This document shows, piece by piece, positions 1 through 8,770 of a DNA stretch of 15,280 bases. A program made the translations under genes and the position numbers. The stretch is from VRUE01 sp035707825 (GTDB lineage: Bacteria > Actinomycetota > Thermoleophilia > Solirubrobacterales > 70-9), in contig DASSTR010000095.1 in assembly GCA_035707825.1 (NCBI GenBank), positions 1 to 15,280 of the forward strand, given 5' to 3'. Under the pieces are notes generated by a model. It did not search any database, had not been told where the DNA came from, and saw nothing but the letters and a program-made list of their open reading frames with translations. Position 1 is the first letter of the stretch. Each line of letters opens with the position of its first letter.

Positions 1-663
1 CGCTCGAAAGGGCGGGCGGCGATCAAGTCGTTCATCGTCGAGCGCGACAACCCGGGCCTGAAGCTCGACCGGCTCGAGCACAAGCTCGGGATCCGGGCCT
101 CCGACACCGCCAACTTCACCCTGCAGGACTGCCGGGTGCCGAAGGAGGCGCTGCTGGGGAGCCCCGAGGTGGACGTCAAGAAGGGCTTCGCCGGGGCGAT
201 GCAGACGTTCGACAACACGCGGCCGCTGGTCGCCGGGATGGCGGTCGGGGTCACCCGCGCCGCCCTCGAGGAGACGCGCGAGCGACTCGCCGAGGCCGGC
301 GTCGAAGTCGACTACGACAGGCCCGCGTTCGCGCAGCATGCCGCGGCGGCGCGCTTCCTGGAGATGGAGGCCGACTACGAAGCCGCCTACCTGCTGACGC
401 TGCACGCGGCCTGGATGGCGGACAATTCGAAGCCCAACTCGCTGCAGGCCTCGATGGCCAAGGCAAAGGCCGGGCGGACCTGCGTCGACGTGACGCTGGG
501 CTGCGTCGAGCTCTGCGGCAGCGTCGGATACGGAGAGAACGAGTTGCTCGAGAAGTGGTCGCGGGACGCGAAGATCCTCGACATCTTCGAGGGCACCCAG
601 CAGATCCAGCTGCTGATCGTCGCCCGTCAGCTGCTCGGCAAGAGCTCAGCCGAGCTCCGCTAG
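1..663 (+). CDS. Acyl-CoA dehydrogenase, C-terminal part (5' end outside window)
   Basis: The reading frame is open from the first base and gives about 220 residues, compared with 380-400 for the family, so the N-terminal half (FAD/substrate-binding start) lies left of the window. An internal GTG at 136 is not the true start, because conserved sequence continues upstream of it (KLGIRASDTANF, then LQDCRVP, a typical mid-protein beta-domain segment). The C-terminal helical domain carries the family hallmark DAKILDIFEGTQQIQ followed by LIVARQLL. The Glu of FEGT (codon 589-591) aligns with the catalytic base of medium-chain acyl-CoA dehydrogenase, Glu376. Expected role: FAD-dependent alpha,beta-dehydrogenation of an acyl-CoA in the cytosol, in beta-oxidation or a related degradative pathway. 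The substrate chain cannot be read from this part. The gene ends at TAG, just before a strong hairpin. The family call is very secure; the exact subfamily is not. Confidence 0.95.
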   Translation, partial: RSKGRAAIKSFIVERDNPGLKLDRLEHKLGIRASDTANFTLQDCRVPKEALLGSPEVDVKKGFAGAMQTFDNTRPLVAGMAVGVTRAALEETRERLAEAGVEVDYDRPAFAQHAAAARFLEMEADYEAAYLLTLHAAWMADNSKPNSLQASMAKAKAGRTCVDVTLGCVELCGSVGYGENELLEKWSRDAKILDIFEGTQQIQLLIVARQLLGKSSAELR

Positions 664-670
664 AACAGGA

Positions 671-704
671 GTCGCCTAGGCGGTCGCGAGGCCGCCTAGG
701 CGAC
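671..704. terminator. Bidirectional hairpin between convergent genes
   Basis: A perfect 13-bp stem (671-683 with 692-704) closes an 8-base loop. It starts 7 bases after the acyl-CoA dehydrogenase stop and covers the stop codon (696-698) of the opposing regulator gene. Each arm contains the self-complementary decamer CGCCTAGGCG, so the element is also two copies of one palindrome. There is no long T-run on either side, so it is a terminator by position and stem strength rather than a textbook intrinsic terminator. Confidence 0.65.
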
Positions 705-1358
705 GGCTTCGGCGAGCGCCTCGGCATACAGTCGCTCTGGGATCGAGACCATCGCTCGCAGCGCCTCCAGGGCGCCGCGGTCGCCCTCGATCTCAACCCC
801 CGCCTCCCCCGCATCGCCGAGGACCAGAGCGGCGATCACGTCTCGCGGCGAACCGGAGATGCGCAGATCGGGGCCGGAGGCCTCACCGCGCGAAGCATCG
901 ATCCAGCCGCCGTCGATGCGCAACGCGTAGTCCTGGCCCTCGCTGCGCAGGCCGAGGACAAGCGATACCTCGGCCGGCGGGCGCAGGATCACCCGCAGGG
1001 CGTTGGGCAGCGAGGAGGGAGCCAGGCCGGCGACGTCGCCGGCCTGCTGGAAGTTCATCCCCCAGCGGCCCAGCTCGATCATCGGGCGCTCCAGCTCCCG
1101 CCCGACCGGAGTCAGCTCGTAGACCGTGGAGGAGATCGGCGCCGGCAGCTCCCGGCGCTCGACGATGCCATGGCTTTCGAGGTCGCGCAGGCGCCGGGTG
1201 AGGACATCGGTGGGCGAGCCGCCGACCGCGCGGGCAAGCTCCGAAAAGCGCAGCGGGCCCAGGGAGAGCTCGCGGACGATCAGCAGCGACCAGCGCTCGC
1301 CGATGCGATCGAGGGCGCCGGCGAGGCTGCACGACTGGCCGTAGTTACGCGAAGCCAT
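696..1358 (-). CDS. HxlR-family winged-helix transcriptional regulator with SCP2-like C-terminal domain
   Basis: The product is 220 residues. Residues about 8-95 are a HxlR-type winged helix: a Cys at position 10, ALDRIGERWSLLIVREL, then GPLRFSELARAVGG, TDVLTRRLRDLESHGIVERR and the wing YELTPVGREL, followed by a LGRWG helix. Residues about 105-215 form a second domain (LRISGSPRDVIAALVLGD, then VEIEGDRGALEAL) resembling the sterol-carrier/SCP2-type fold often fused to HxlR proteins, so a hydrophobic ligand is plausible (inference). The ATG at 1358 gives a start matching the family. A TACGAT -10 box (1365-1370) lies only 6 bases upstream, suggesting a leaderless mRNA. The gene is divergent from the MMPL transporter gene at 1427 and is the natural candidate to control it and itself. 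Family call secure; target and ligand inferred. Confidence 0.9.
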   Translation of the reverse strand: MASRNYGQSCSLAGALDRIGERWSLLIVRELSLGPLRFSELARAVGGSPTDVLTRRLRDLESHGIVERRELPAPISSTVYELTPVGRELERPMIELGRWGMNFQQAGDVAGLAPSSLPNALRVILRPPAEVSLVLGLRSEGQDYALRIDGGWIDASRGEASGPDLRISGSPRDVIAALVLGDAGEAGVEIEGDRGALEALRAMVSIPERLYAEALAEAVA

Positions 1359-1426
1359 ATGCCGATCGTAACAGTTGCTTCGTTATTCAAAGCATCTACT
1401 TTGGATTCTGGTACAGTCCTGGCCGC
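1359..1426. promoter_or_regulatory. Divergent promoter region with inverted-repeat operator candidate
   Basis: These 68 bp separate the regulator from the transporter and are clearly more AT-rich than the flanking genes. Rightward, TACAGT (1412-1417) ends 9 bases before the GTG at 1427. Leftward, TACGAT (1365-1370 on the minus strand) ends 6 bases before the ATG at 1358. Both would place transcription starts at or within a few bases of the start codon. No good -35 is seen on either side. The two predicted -35 positions fall on the same bases, about 1388-1394. An inverted repeat CAAAG-N6-CTTTG (1388-1403) sits there, and TGCTT-N9-AAGCA (1376-1394) overlaps it. Binding of the adjacent HxlR protein is inference. 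Confidence 0.55.
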
Positions 1427-3601
1427 GTGAACCGCCTCGCCGACCTGACCTGGAACCACCCGAAGCGCGTTCTGGCCGCCGTCGCCGCCTTCGCGGTCCT
1501 TTCGATCGCCATCGGCCACGACGTCGAGCGCCACCTGAAGGCGGCCGGGTTCAGCGACCCCTCCTCCGAGAGCGAGCAGGCCGGGCGGGTTCTCGGCGAC
1601 GCGCTCGGCTATGACGCCAACCCCGGCGTCGAGCTGGTCGTCCGCGCTCCAGGCGGGGGGCCGCTCGATACCCATAGTCCCGCCGTGCGGCACGAGGTCG
1701 CCCGCCTCAGCAGCGAAGTGGAAAAGGTGGAATACGTCGGTCACGTCGTCGACCCCCTGAGCGAGCCGAGCGCGGGTGGGCTGATCGCCCGCGACGGCCA
1801 CTCGCTGGTCATCGCCGTCTATCTCTCCACCACCGACCTCGAAAACAAGGGCGGCTACGTCGCCGAAGACGTCGAACCGATTACGGAATCAAGCAGCCTC
1901 GACGTCGCGATGGGCGGTTTCGCCGCCGGCTTCAACGACACCAACGACCAGACCAAAGAAGACCTCACCAAGGCCGAGCTGATCGCCTTCCCGATCCTCG
2001 CCCTGCTCCTGCTGATCGTCTTCAGGGGCGTGGTTGCCGCCGCCATCCCCCTGCTGATCGGGGTGATCTCGATCGTCGGGACCCTCTTCGTCCTGCGAAT
2101 GATGTCGCTCTTCGTCGACACCTCGATCTTCGCGCTCAACATCGCCACCGGCCTCAGCCTCGGCCTCGCCGTCGACTATGCCCTGTTGATGGTCTCCCGC
2201 TACCGCGAGGAGATCGGCCGCGAAGGCCCGACGCGCGAAGCGCACCGCCGCACGGTGCGCACCGCCGGCCGCACCGCGATCTTCTCCGGCTTGACGGTGG
2301 CGGCGGCGATGGCCGCGCTGGCGATCCTTCCTCAGCGTTTTCTCTATTCGATGGCCGTCGCCGGAGCCTCCGTGGGCCTGCTCTCCTCGTTGATGGCGAT
2401 CCTCGTCGTCCCCTCGATGCTTGCCCTGCTCGGAACCAGGATCGACTCCCTCTCGATCCGCCGCGGAGCGGCGGTCTCCGACGAATCCGACGGCTGGTAC
2501 CGGCTGGCGCGCGGCGTGATGCGCCACCCGGTGCGCGTCGCGCTGGGCAGTTCGGCGCTGATGCTCGCCGCCGCCGCGCCGCTGCTGTGGACGACGCTCA
2601 CCGGCCCCAGCGCCGAAGCCGTACCGCCCGGCCAGCCCTCCTACGACGCCTATAAGTACCTCGACGCCCACTATCCGCGCGACGTCACCGAGCCGGTCAC
2701 CATCACAGTCGACGGCTCTGCCACCAACGCCGAGCTGGCGAGCTTCGGCCGCCGCATCGAAGGACTGGAAGGGGTTGAGAGCGGCACCCCGATGGTGCGC
2801 GCGTCGGACCAGGTCGCCTACGCGAACTACGCCCTGCCCAGCCCGGCGCTCGACGAAGCCTCCCAGGACACGGTGAAGGAAATCCGCGCCCTCGACCCGC
2901 CGGGCTCGGCGAGGACGCTGGCCTCCGGCAACACCGCTCGCTTCATCGACCAGAAGGAAAGCCTCGTCGACCACCTGCCGCAGCTGATCGCGATCATCGC
3001 CGCCACCACCCTGCTGATCCTCTTCCTGCTCACCGGCTCTGTGCTGCTGCCGATCAAGACGCTGGTCATGAACGCGATGACGCTGGGAGCGACGCTCGGC
3101 ATCGTCGTCCTCGCCTTCCAGGATGGCTGGCTCGACGGCCTCTTCGACTACACCGGGCCTTCGGCGGTCGAGGTGACCAGCCTGGTCTTCCTCTTCGCGG
3201 TCATCTTCGGCCTCGCCACCGATTACGCGGTCCTGGTGATGGCGCGGATCAAAGAGCAGTACGACCTCGGCGCCAGCAACGAGGAGGCGGTGGCGATCGG
3301 GATCGGCCGCACCGGCCGCGTGATCACAGCCGCCGCCCTGATGATCGCCGTCGTCTTCCTCGCCTTCGGAGTCAGCACCGTCTTCTTCATGAAGGAGATC
3401 GCGCTGGGGATGGCCGTCGGGGTGATGCTCGACGCCACGATCGTCCGCGCCCTGCTCGTGCCCTCGCTGATGCGCCTCTTCGGGGATTGGAACTGGTGGG
3501 CGCCGCGACCCCTGCGGCGCGTCCAGGAGCGCTTCGGCTTCTCGGAGGCCGAGGGCCCCCCGCCCCCCTCGCCGCGGCCGGCAACCGAGACGACCGGCTA
3601 G
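1427..3601 (+). CDS. MMPL/RND-family membrane transporter
   Basis: This 724-residue polytopic membrane protein has the two-fold RND/MMPL plan. There is an N-terminal membrane helix (about 13-30), an extracytoplasmic domain (about 31-180), and five helices (about 183-332). A cytoplasmic linker, a helix near 368-390, a second extracytoplasmic domain and five more helices (about 520-680) follow. The proton-relay Asp-Tyr pairs known from mycobacterial MmpL proteins are present in both halves: D250-Y251 in GLAVDYALLMVSRYREE and D599-Y600 in GLATDYAVLVMARIKE. Expected role is proton-driven export of a lipid or other hydrophobic compound; the substrate is unknown. The GTG start follows the -10 box by 9 bases with no Shine-Dalgarno, consistent with leaderless translation. 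It lies 43 bp upstream of an acyl-CoA synthetase gene on the same strand and diverges from a HxlR regulator. The tail is Pro-rich and cytoplasmic. Confidence 0.92.
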   Translation: MNRLADLTWNHPKRVLAAVAAFAVLSIAIGHDVERHLKAAGFSDPSSESEQAGRVLGDALGYDANPGVELVVRAPGGGPLDTHSPAVRHEVARLSSEVEKVEYVGHVVDPLSEPSAGGLIARDGHSLVIAVYLSTTDLENKGGYVAEDVEPITESSSLDVAMGGFAAGFNDTNDQTKEDLTKAELIAFPILALLLLIVFRGVVAAAIPLLIGVISIVGTLFVLRMMSLFVDTSIFALNIATGLSLGLAVDYALLMVSRYREEIGREGPTREAHRRTVRTAGRTAIFSGLTVAAAMAALAILPQRFLYSMAVAGASVGLLSSLMAILVVPSMLALLGTRIDSLSIRRGAAVSDESDGWYRLARGVMRHPVRVALGSSALMLAAAAPLLWTTLTGPSAEAVPPGQPSYDAYKYLDAHYPRDVTEPVTITVDGSATNAELASFGRRIEGLEGVESGTPMVRASDQVAYANYALPSPALDEASQDTVKEIRALDPPGSARTLASGNTARFIDQKESLVDHLPQLIAIIAATTLLILFLLTGSVLLPIKTLVMNAMTLGATLGIVVLAFQDGWLDGLFDYTGPSAVEVTSLVFLFAVIFGLATDYAVLVMARIKEQYDLGASNEEAVAIGIGRTGRVITAAALMIAVVFLAFGVSTVFFMKEIALGMAVGVMLDATIVRALLVPSLMRLFGDWNWWAPRPLRRVQERFGFSEAEGPPPPSPRPATETTG

Positions 3602-3626
3602 AAGCAGCGCGCCCAAGCGCCTCGTT

Positions 3627-3641
3627 GCGGCAAACTGCCGC
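3627..3641. promoter_or_regulatory. Small inverted repeat just before the acyl-CoA synthetase start
   Basis: GCGGCA-AAC-TGCCGC is a perfect 6-bp stem with a 3-base loop. It ends 3 bases before the GTG start at 3645 and occupies the place where a ribosome-binding site would be. No Shine-Dalgarno sequence is visible in the 43-bp gap. It could limit translation of the second gene or be an operator; function is unproven. Confidence 0.35.
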
Positions 3642-3644
3642 CTC

Positions 3645-5114
3645 GTGAACTTCATCGAGGAAGTCGTCGAACTCTTCCCGGCCGCACAGCCGGCGCTGAT
3701 CGAGGTCGATGCGAAGGGCGACCGCCGCCTGCATCACTTCGGTGAGCTCTTCGCCCGCTCCGCCGGGCTGTCAGGCGCTTTCGCCGACCGGGGAGTCAAG
3801 CGCGGCGACGTCGTGATGACGCTGGTCGGCAGCCGCGTCGAGTGGGTGATCGCGCTGCTGGCCTGCTGGCGCATGGGCGCCGTAGCCCTGCCCTGCAACC
3901 CCCAGCTGCGCCGCAAGGATCTCGAGCTGCGCGCTCGCGCCGCCAACCCGAAGCTCGCCGTCGGCGAGGCCCGCTACCTCTCCGAGCTGCCCGACGGCCT
4001 CCCTTACATGGATATGGACGACCTGGCGCGGATCTTCGACGAGGATCGAGCCCAGGAGCCGCCCGCGGCTGCCGAGGACCTCGCCCCCACCGATCCCGCC
4101 GCGATCGTCTTCACCTCCGGAACCACTGGGGAGCCGCGCGGAGTCCTCTATCCGCAGCGCTACCTGCTCGGCCAGCGGCTGCAGTCCGAGTACTGGTTCG
4201 GCGCCCGCAAGGGCGAGGTCGCCTGGTGCACGGCGGCCCCCGGCTGGTCGAAGTCGACTCGCAACGCCTTCATCGCCCCCTGGCTCAGCGGCGCCGTCGC
4301 CGTCCTGCACGATGGCCGCTTCGACCCCGCGGAGCGGCTGCGGCTCTGCGACGAGCTGGGCGTCAACGTCCTCTGCCAGGCGCCGACCGAGTACCGGATG
4401 CTGGCCTCGCGAACCGACGTGGCGCCCGTCCCCTCCCTGCGCCGCCTGGTCTCCGCCGGCGAGCCGATCGAGCCGGAGGTGATCCGCCTCTTCCGGGAGC
4501 GACTCGGGGTCGGGATCGCCGACGGGTACGGACAGACCGAGACCGGCGCGATATCCGGCATGCCGCCCGGGGTCGACGATCCCGCGCACGACGGGGCGAT
4601 GGGCAAGCCGCTGCCGGGGATCGAGGTCCGCGTCGCCACCTCCGGCGAGGAGACCGGGATCGGCGAGCTGCAGCTGCGGGCGGCCTCCTCCCCCACCTTC
4701 TTCGCCCGCTACCTCGACGGCGAGAGCTTCGAGGGCGAGTGGTGGGCGACCGGCGACCGCGTTCGCGAAGACGAGCGGGGCTTCCTCTGGTTCGAAGGGC
4801 GCGCCGACGACCTGATCCTCTCCTCCGGCTACCGGATCGGCCCCTTCGAGGTCGAGTCCGCGCTCATCTCCCACCCGGCGGTCGCCGAGGCCGCCGCGGT
4901 GGCGGCGCCCCACAGCGAGCGCGGCTCCGTGGTGCGCGCAATCGTGGTCCTGCGCGACGGTCAGCAGCCCTCCGAGGAGCTGGCCCGGCAGCTGCAGGAG
5001 CACGTCAAAGCGCAAACCGCCCCCTACAAGTACCCGCGCATCGTCGAGTTCGCCGCCGAGCTGCCAAAGACGTCCACCGGCAAGATCAGGCGCGCCGAGC
5101 TGCGAAAGACCTAA
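3645..5114 (+). CDS. AMP-forming acyl-CoA synthetase (medium-chain/ACSM-like)
   Basis: The product is a 489-residue member of the ANL adenylate-forming superfamily. It should activate a carboxylic acid to acyl-AMP and then acyl-CoA. Motifs in order: P-loop TSGTTGEPRG (157-166), the ACSM-like stretch WCTAAPGWSKSTRNAF (194-209), A5 motif YGQTE (295-299), TGDR (369-372), hinge/A8 region GRADDLILSSGYRIGPFEVES (from 385), and the C-terminal PKTSTGKIRR with the expected catalytic Lys480. The usual Lys of the P-loop (TGxPKG) is Arg165 here, a tolerated variation. It is somewhat shorter than animal ACSM proteins. Position behind an MMPL gene recalls FadD-MmpL pairings in actinobacteria, so it may supply acyl-CoA for an exported lipid; simple fatty-acid catabolism with the neighbouring dehydrogenase is equally possible. 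The GTG start is inferred from alignment to the family N-terminus. Confidence 0.9.
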   Translation: MNFIEEVVELFPAAQPALIEVDAKGDRRLHHFGELFARSAGLSGAFADRGVKRGDVVMTLVGSRVEWVIALLACWRMGAVALPCNPQLRRKDLELRARAANPKLAVGEARYLSELPDGLPYMDMDDLARIFDEDRAQEPPAAAEDLAPTDPAAIVFTSGTTGEPRGVLYPQRYLLGQRLQSEYWFGARKGEVAWCTAAPGWSKSTRNAFIAPWLSGAVAVLHDGRFDPAERLRLCDELGVNVLCQAPTEYRMLASRTDVAPVPSLRRLVSAGEPIEPEVIRLFRERLGVGIADGYGQTETGAISGMPPGVDDPAHDGAMGKPLPGIEVRVATSGEETGIGELQLRAASSPTFFARYLDGESFEGEWWATGDRVREDERGFLWFEGRADDLILSSGYRIGPFEVESALISHPAVAEAAAVAAPHSERGSVVRAIVVLRDGQQPSEELARQLQEHVKAQTAPYKYPRIVEFAAELPKTSTGKIRRAELRKT

Positions 5115-5126
5115 AGACCCAGTGCC

Positions 5127-6539
5127 CTAGACGGAGGCCATCGCCTCGTCGAGGTCGACGGGGCGTCCGAAGTGGTAGCCCTGCGCCATGTCGACGCCGA
5201 AGCGGCGCAGCATCTGAGCGGTGGCGTCGTCCTGCACCGACTCGGCGATCGTCGTCTTGCCCAGCCCACGGGCGATCTGGACGATCGCCTGCACGGTGAG
5301 CTGGTCGGCGTCGTTGATGGCCATATCGCGCACGAAGGCACCGTCGATCTTGATCAGGTCGAAGGGGATCTCTTTCAGGTAGTGCAGCGGGCTGAAGCCG
5401 GCGCCGTAGTCGTCGATCGCGACCTGGCAGCCGAATTCGGTGAGGCGGTCGGCGAAGCCGCTGGCTTCCTCGTAATCGCCGAGCCTCGCCGTGCCGGTGA
5501 TCTCGAAGGTGCAGCGGGCCGGGTCGGCGTCCCCTTCGTCGAGCCGGCGCTCGATGAATTCCATCACCGAGACGTCCGCGAGGGAGATGCCGGAAAGGTT
5601 GATGTGAAGGGAAACCGGCCTCCCCTCCCGCTCGCGCTCGCCGAGTAGCTGCAGTGCTTGGACGACGACCCATCGGTCGAGCTCCTGCACCATCCCGGAG
5701 CGCTCCGCGACCTCGATGAACGACGCCGCCGGCAGCAGCTCGCCGTTGTCGCCGGTCATCCGCAGCAGCAGCTCGTAGCGCTCGATCCCACCGGAGGCGA
5801 GGTCGCGGATCGGCTGTGTGTGAAGGCTGAGGCGGCCGTGGGTGAGCGCGTCGCGGATCCTCGCCGAGGTGGTCCGGGCTGGCTGGGGGCGGCGATGGGG
5901 TTCGCTGGGATCGCGGAAGACGGCAATCTGGTTGCGCCCGCCCTCCTTGGCCCGGTACATCGCCTGGTCGGCGGCGATGAGAACCGCCTCCGGGCCGGCG
6001 GCGTGCTGCCCGCCAAACATCGTGATGCCGACGCTGACGGTGGCGCAATCGGCCTCCGGCATCGGCCGGGCGCTCTCGGCGACCTGGGCGCGCAGATCCT
6101 CGCCCAGCTGCATCGCGCCCTCGATGTCGGTCTGCGGCATCAGCACCGCGAACTCGTCGCCGGAGAGGCGGGCGGCGATGTCGGTGGTCCGTATCCGTTC
6201 GCGCAGGATGCGGGAGATCTCGCGGATCAGGTTGTCGCCGGCGTGGTGTCCGAGCGAGTCGTTGACGGCCTTGAGGCCATCGATGTCGATGATCATCACG
6301 GCGCCCTGCCCCCCGTAGCGGGCGCTGAAGGAGACGTACTGGTCGAGCTCGGCGCGGAAGCGGAGGCGGTCCAGCAGCCCGGTCAGCGAATCGTGCTCAG
6401 CGAGGTAGCGCAGCTCGGCCTCGGTCTTCTCAGCGCTGGCCAGCGCCTCGCGAACGAGCTTGCGATCCTCGGGGGCGAGCTTGACGAGCACCGCCTCAAG
6501 CGCTGCTTTATCAGGCTCTTTGGAGCGATCGAACACCAC
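5127..6539 (-). CDS. GGDEF-EAL cyclic-di-GMP turnover protein
   Basis: This 470-residue cytosolic protein has no membrane segment and no recognisable sensor domain, only a charged helical N-terminus (1-45). The GGDEF domain (about 46-208) has HDSLTGLLDR, metal-binding D85 in DIDGLKAVND, signature SGDEF (126-130) in place of GGDEF, and an RxxD inhibitory site (R117-D120) at the right distance. The EAL domain (about 225-465) keeps the catalytic set: E256 (as ELL instead of EAL), N314, E346, D376-D377, K397, E433 and Q453. However, the second Glu of the E-x-T-E motif is Gly349. That Glu (E268 of RocR in the literature) supports the active-site loop, so phosphodiesterase activity may be weakened. 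The protein probably makes and/or degrades c-di-GMP. The start is a GTG. It converges with the acyl-CoA synthetase gene (12-bp gap) and diverges from the DUF255 gene. Confidence 0.95.
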   Translation of the reverse strand: MVFDRSKEPDKAALEAVLVKLAPEDRKLVREALASAEKTEAELRYLAEHDSLTGLLDRLRFRAELDQYVSFSARYGGQGAVMIIDIDGLKAVNDSLGHHAGDNLIREISRILRERIRTTDIAARLSGDEFAVLMPQTDIEGAMQLGEDLRAQVAESARPMPEADCATVSVGITMFGGQHAAGPEAVLIAADQAMYRAKEGGRNQIAVFRDPSEPHRRPQPARTTSARIRDALTHGRLSLHTQPIRDLASGGIERYELLLRMTGDNGELLPAASFIEVAERSGMVQELDRWVVVQALQLLGEREREGRPVSLHINLSGISLADVSVMEFIERRLDEGDADPARCTFEITGTARLGDYEEASGFADRLTEFGCQVAIDDYGAGFSPLHYLKEIPFDLIKIDGAFVRDMAINDADQLTVQAIVQIARGLGKTTIAESVQDDATAQMLRRFGVDMAQGYHFGRPVDLDEAMASV

Positions 6540-6686
6540 CTATGGAAAGTAGACCTTTAGGCCCCGAAATTCGTCCAAAGAAGTTTGGGTGTCAAGATTG
6601 TGACTAACTTTCGGCGACCCCAGCCGACGAAAAGTGAGCCTCGACGGCGAGGCCTACACAGACCGGCGCCGCGCTAGGCTGAATCG
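6540..6686. promoter_or_regulatory. Divergent promoter region, GGDEF-EAL / DUF255 genes
   Basis: For the minus-strand GGDEF-EAL gene there is a perfect -35 TTGACA (6590-6595) with a 17-base spacer to a weak -10 GAATTT (6567-6572), giving a leader of about 20 bases without a clear Shine-Dalgarno. For the plus-strand DUF255 gene, TAGGCT (6675-6680) ends 6 bases before the ATG at 6687, again suggesting a leaderless mRNA; no -35 is clear. Between them is a hairpin/operator candidate: TCGGC (6611-6615) with GCCGA (6623-6627), flanked by ACTT and AAGT. No ORF or RNA gene is seen. Confidence 0.5.
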
Positions 6687-8654
<1,968 letters not shown>

Positions 8655-8659
8655 CCCGC

Positions 8660-8719
8660 TAACCCGGCGCCCTCGATCCCAGAGCCCTTTATCCCAGAGC
8701 CCTCTATCCCGGCGCCGGG
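8660..8719. repeat. Four 15-bp imperfect tandem repeats
   Basis: Units run 8660-8674, 8675-8689, 8690-8704 and 8705-8719. The two inner units differ at two positions (core ATCCCAGAGCCCT). The outer two share CCCGGCGCC. The array starts 5 bases after the DUF255 stop codon and fills half of the gap before the MMPL gene at 8771. Unit length is a multiple of three, and the minus-strand reading gives Gly-Ile-Glu/Lys-Gly-Ser pentapeptides, but I do not regard it as coding. Confidence 0.75.
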
Positions 8720-8746
8720 AGGAGCGGCCCAGGTGAACTTGCCGGG

Positions 8747-8770
8747 CCGATCTGAGAGGATCGGGCTCAG
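8747..8770 (+). promoter_or_regulatory. Ribosome-binding region of the second MMPL gene, in a hairpin
   Basis: GAGAGGA (8754-8760) is the only Shine-Dalgarno-like sequence before the GTG at 8771, with 10 bases between. It sits in the loop and 3' arm of a perfect 6-bp hairpin, CCGATC (8747-8752) with GATCGG (8759-8764), while CTGAG (8752-8756) can alternatively pair with CTCAG (8766-8770). This supports the chosen start and hints at structure-modulated initiation (inference). Confidence 0.4.

Noticed and set aside
1889..3655. Very long minus-strand open frame (588 codons) opposite the first MMPL gene
   Set aside because: Composition is an Arg/Asp/Gly/His-rich shadow typical of the antisense of a GC-rich gene; it has no domain, and the plus strand is a clear MMPL protein.
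8660..8719. CRISPR array
   Set aside because: Units are 15 bp, directly adjacent and without spacers, and no cas gene is present.
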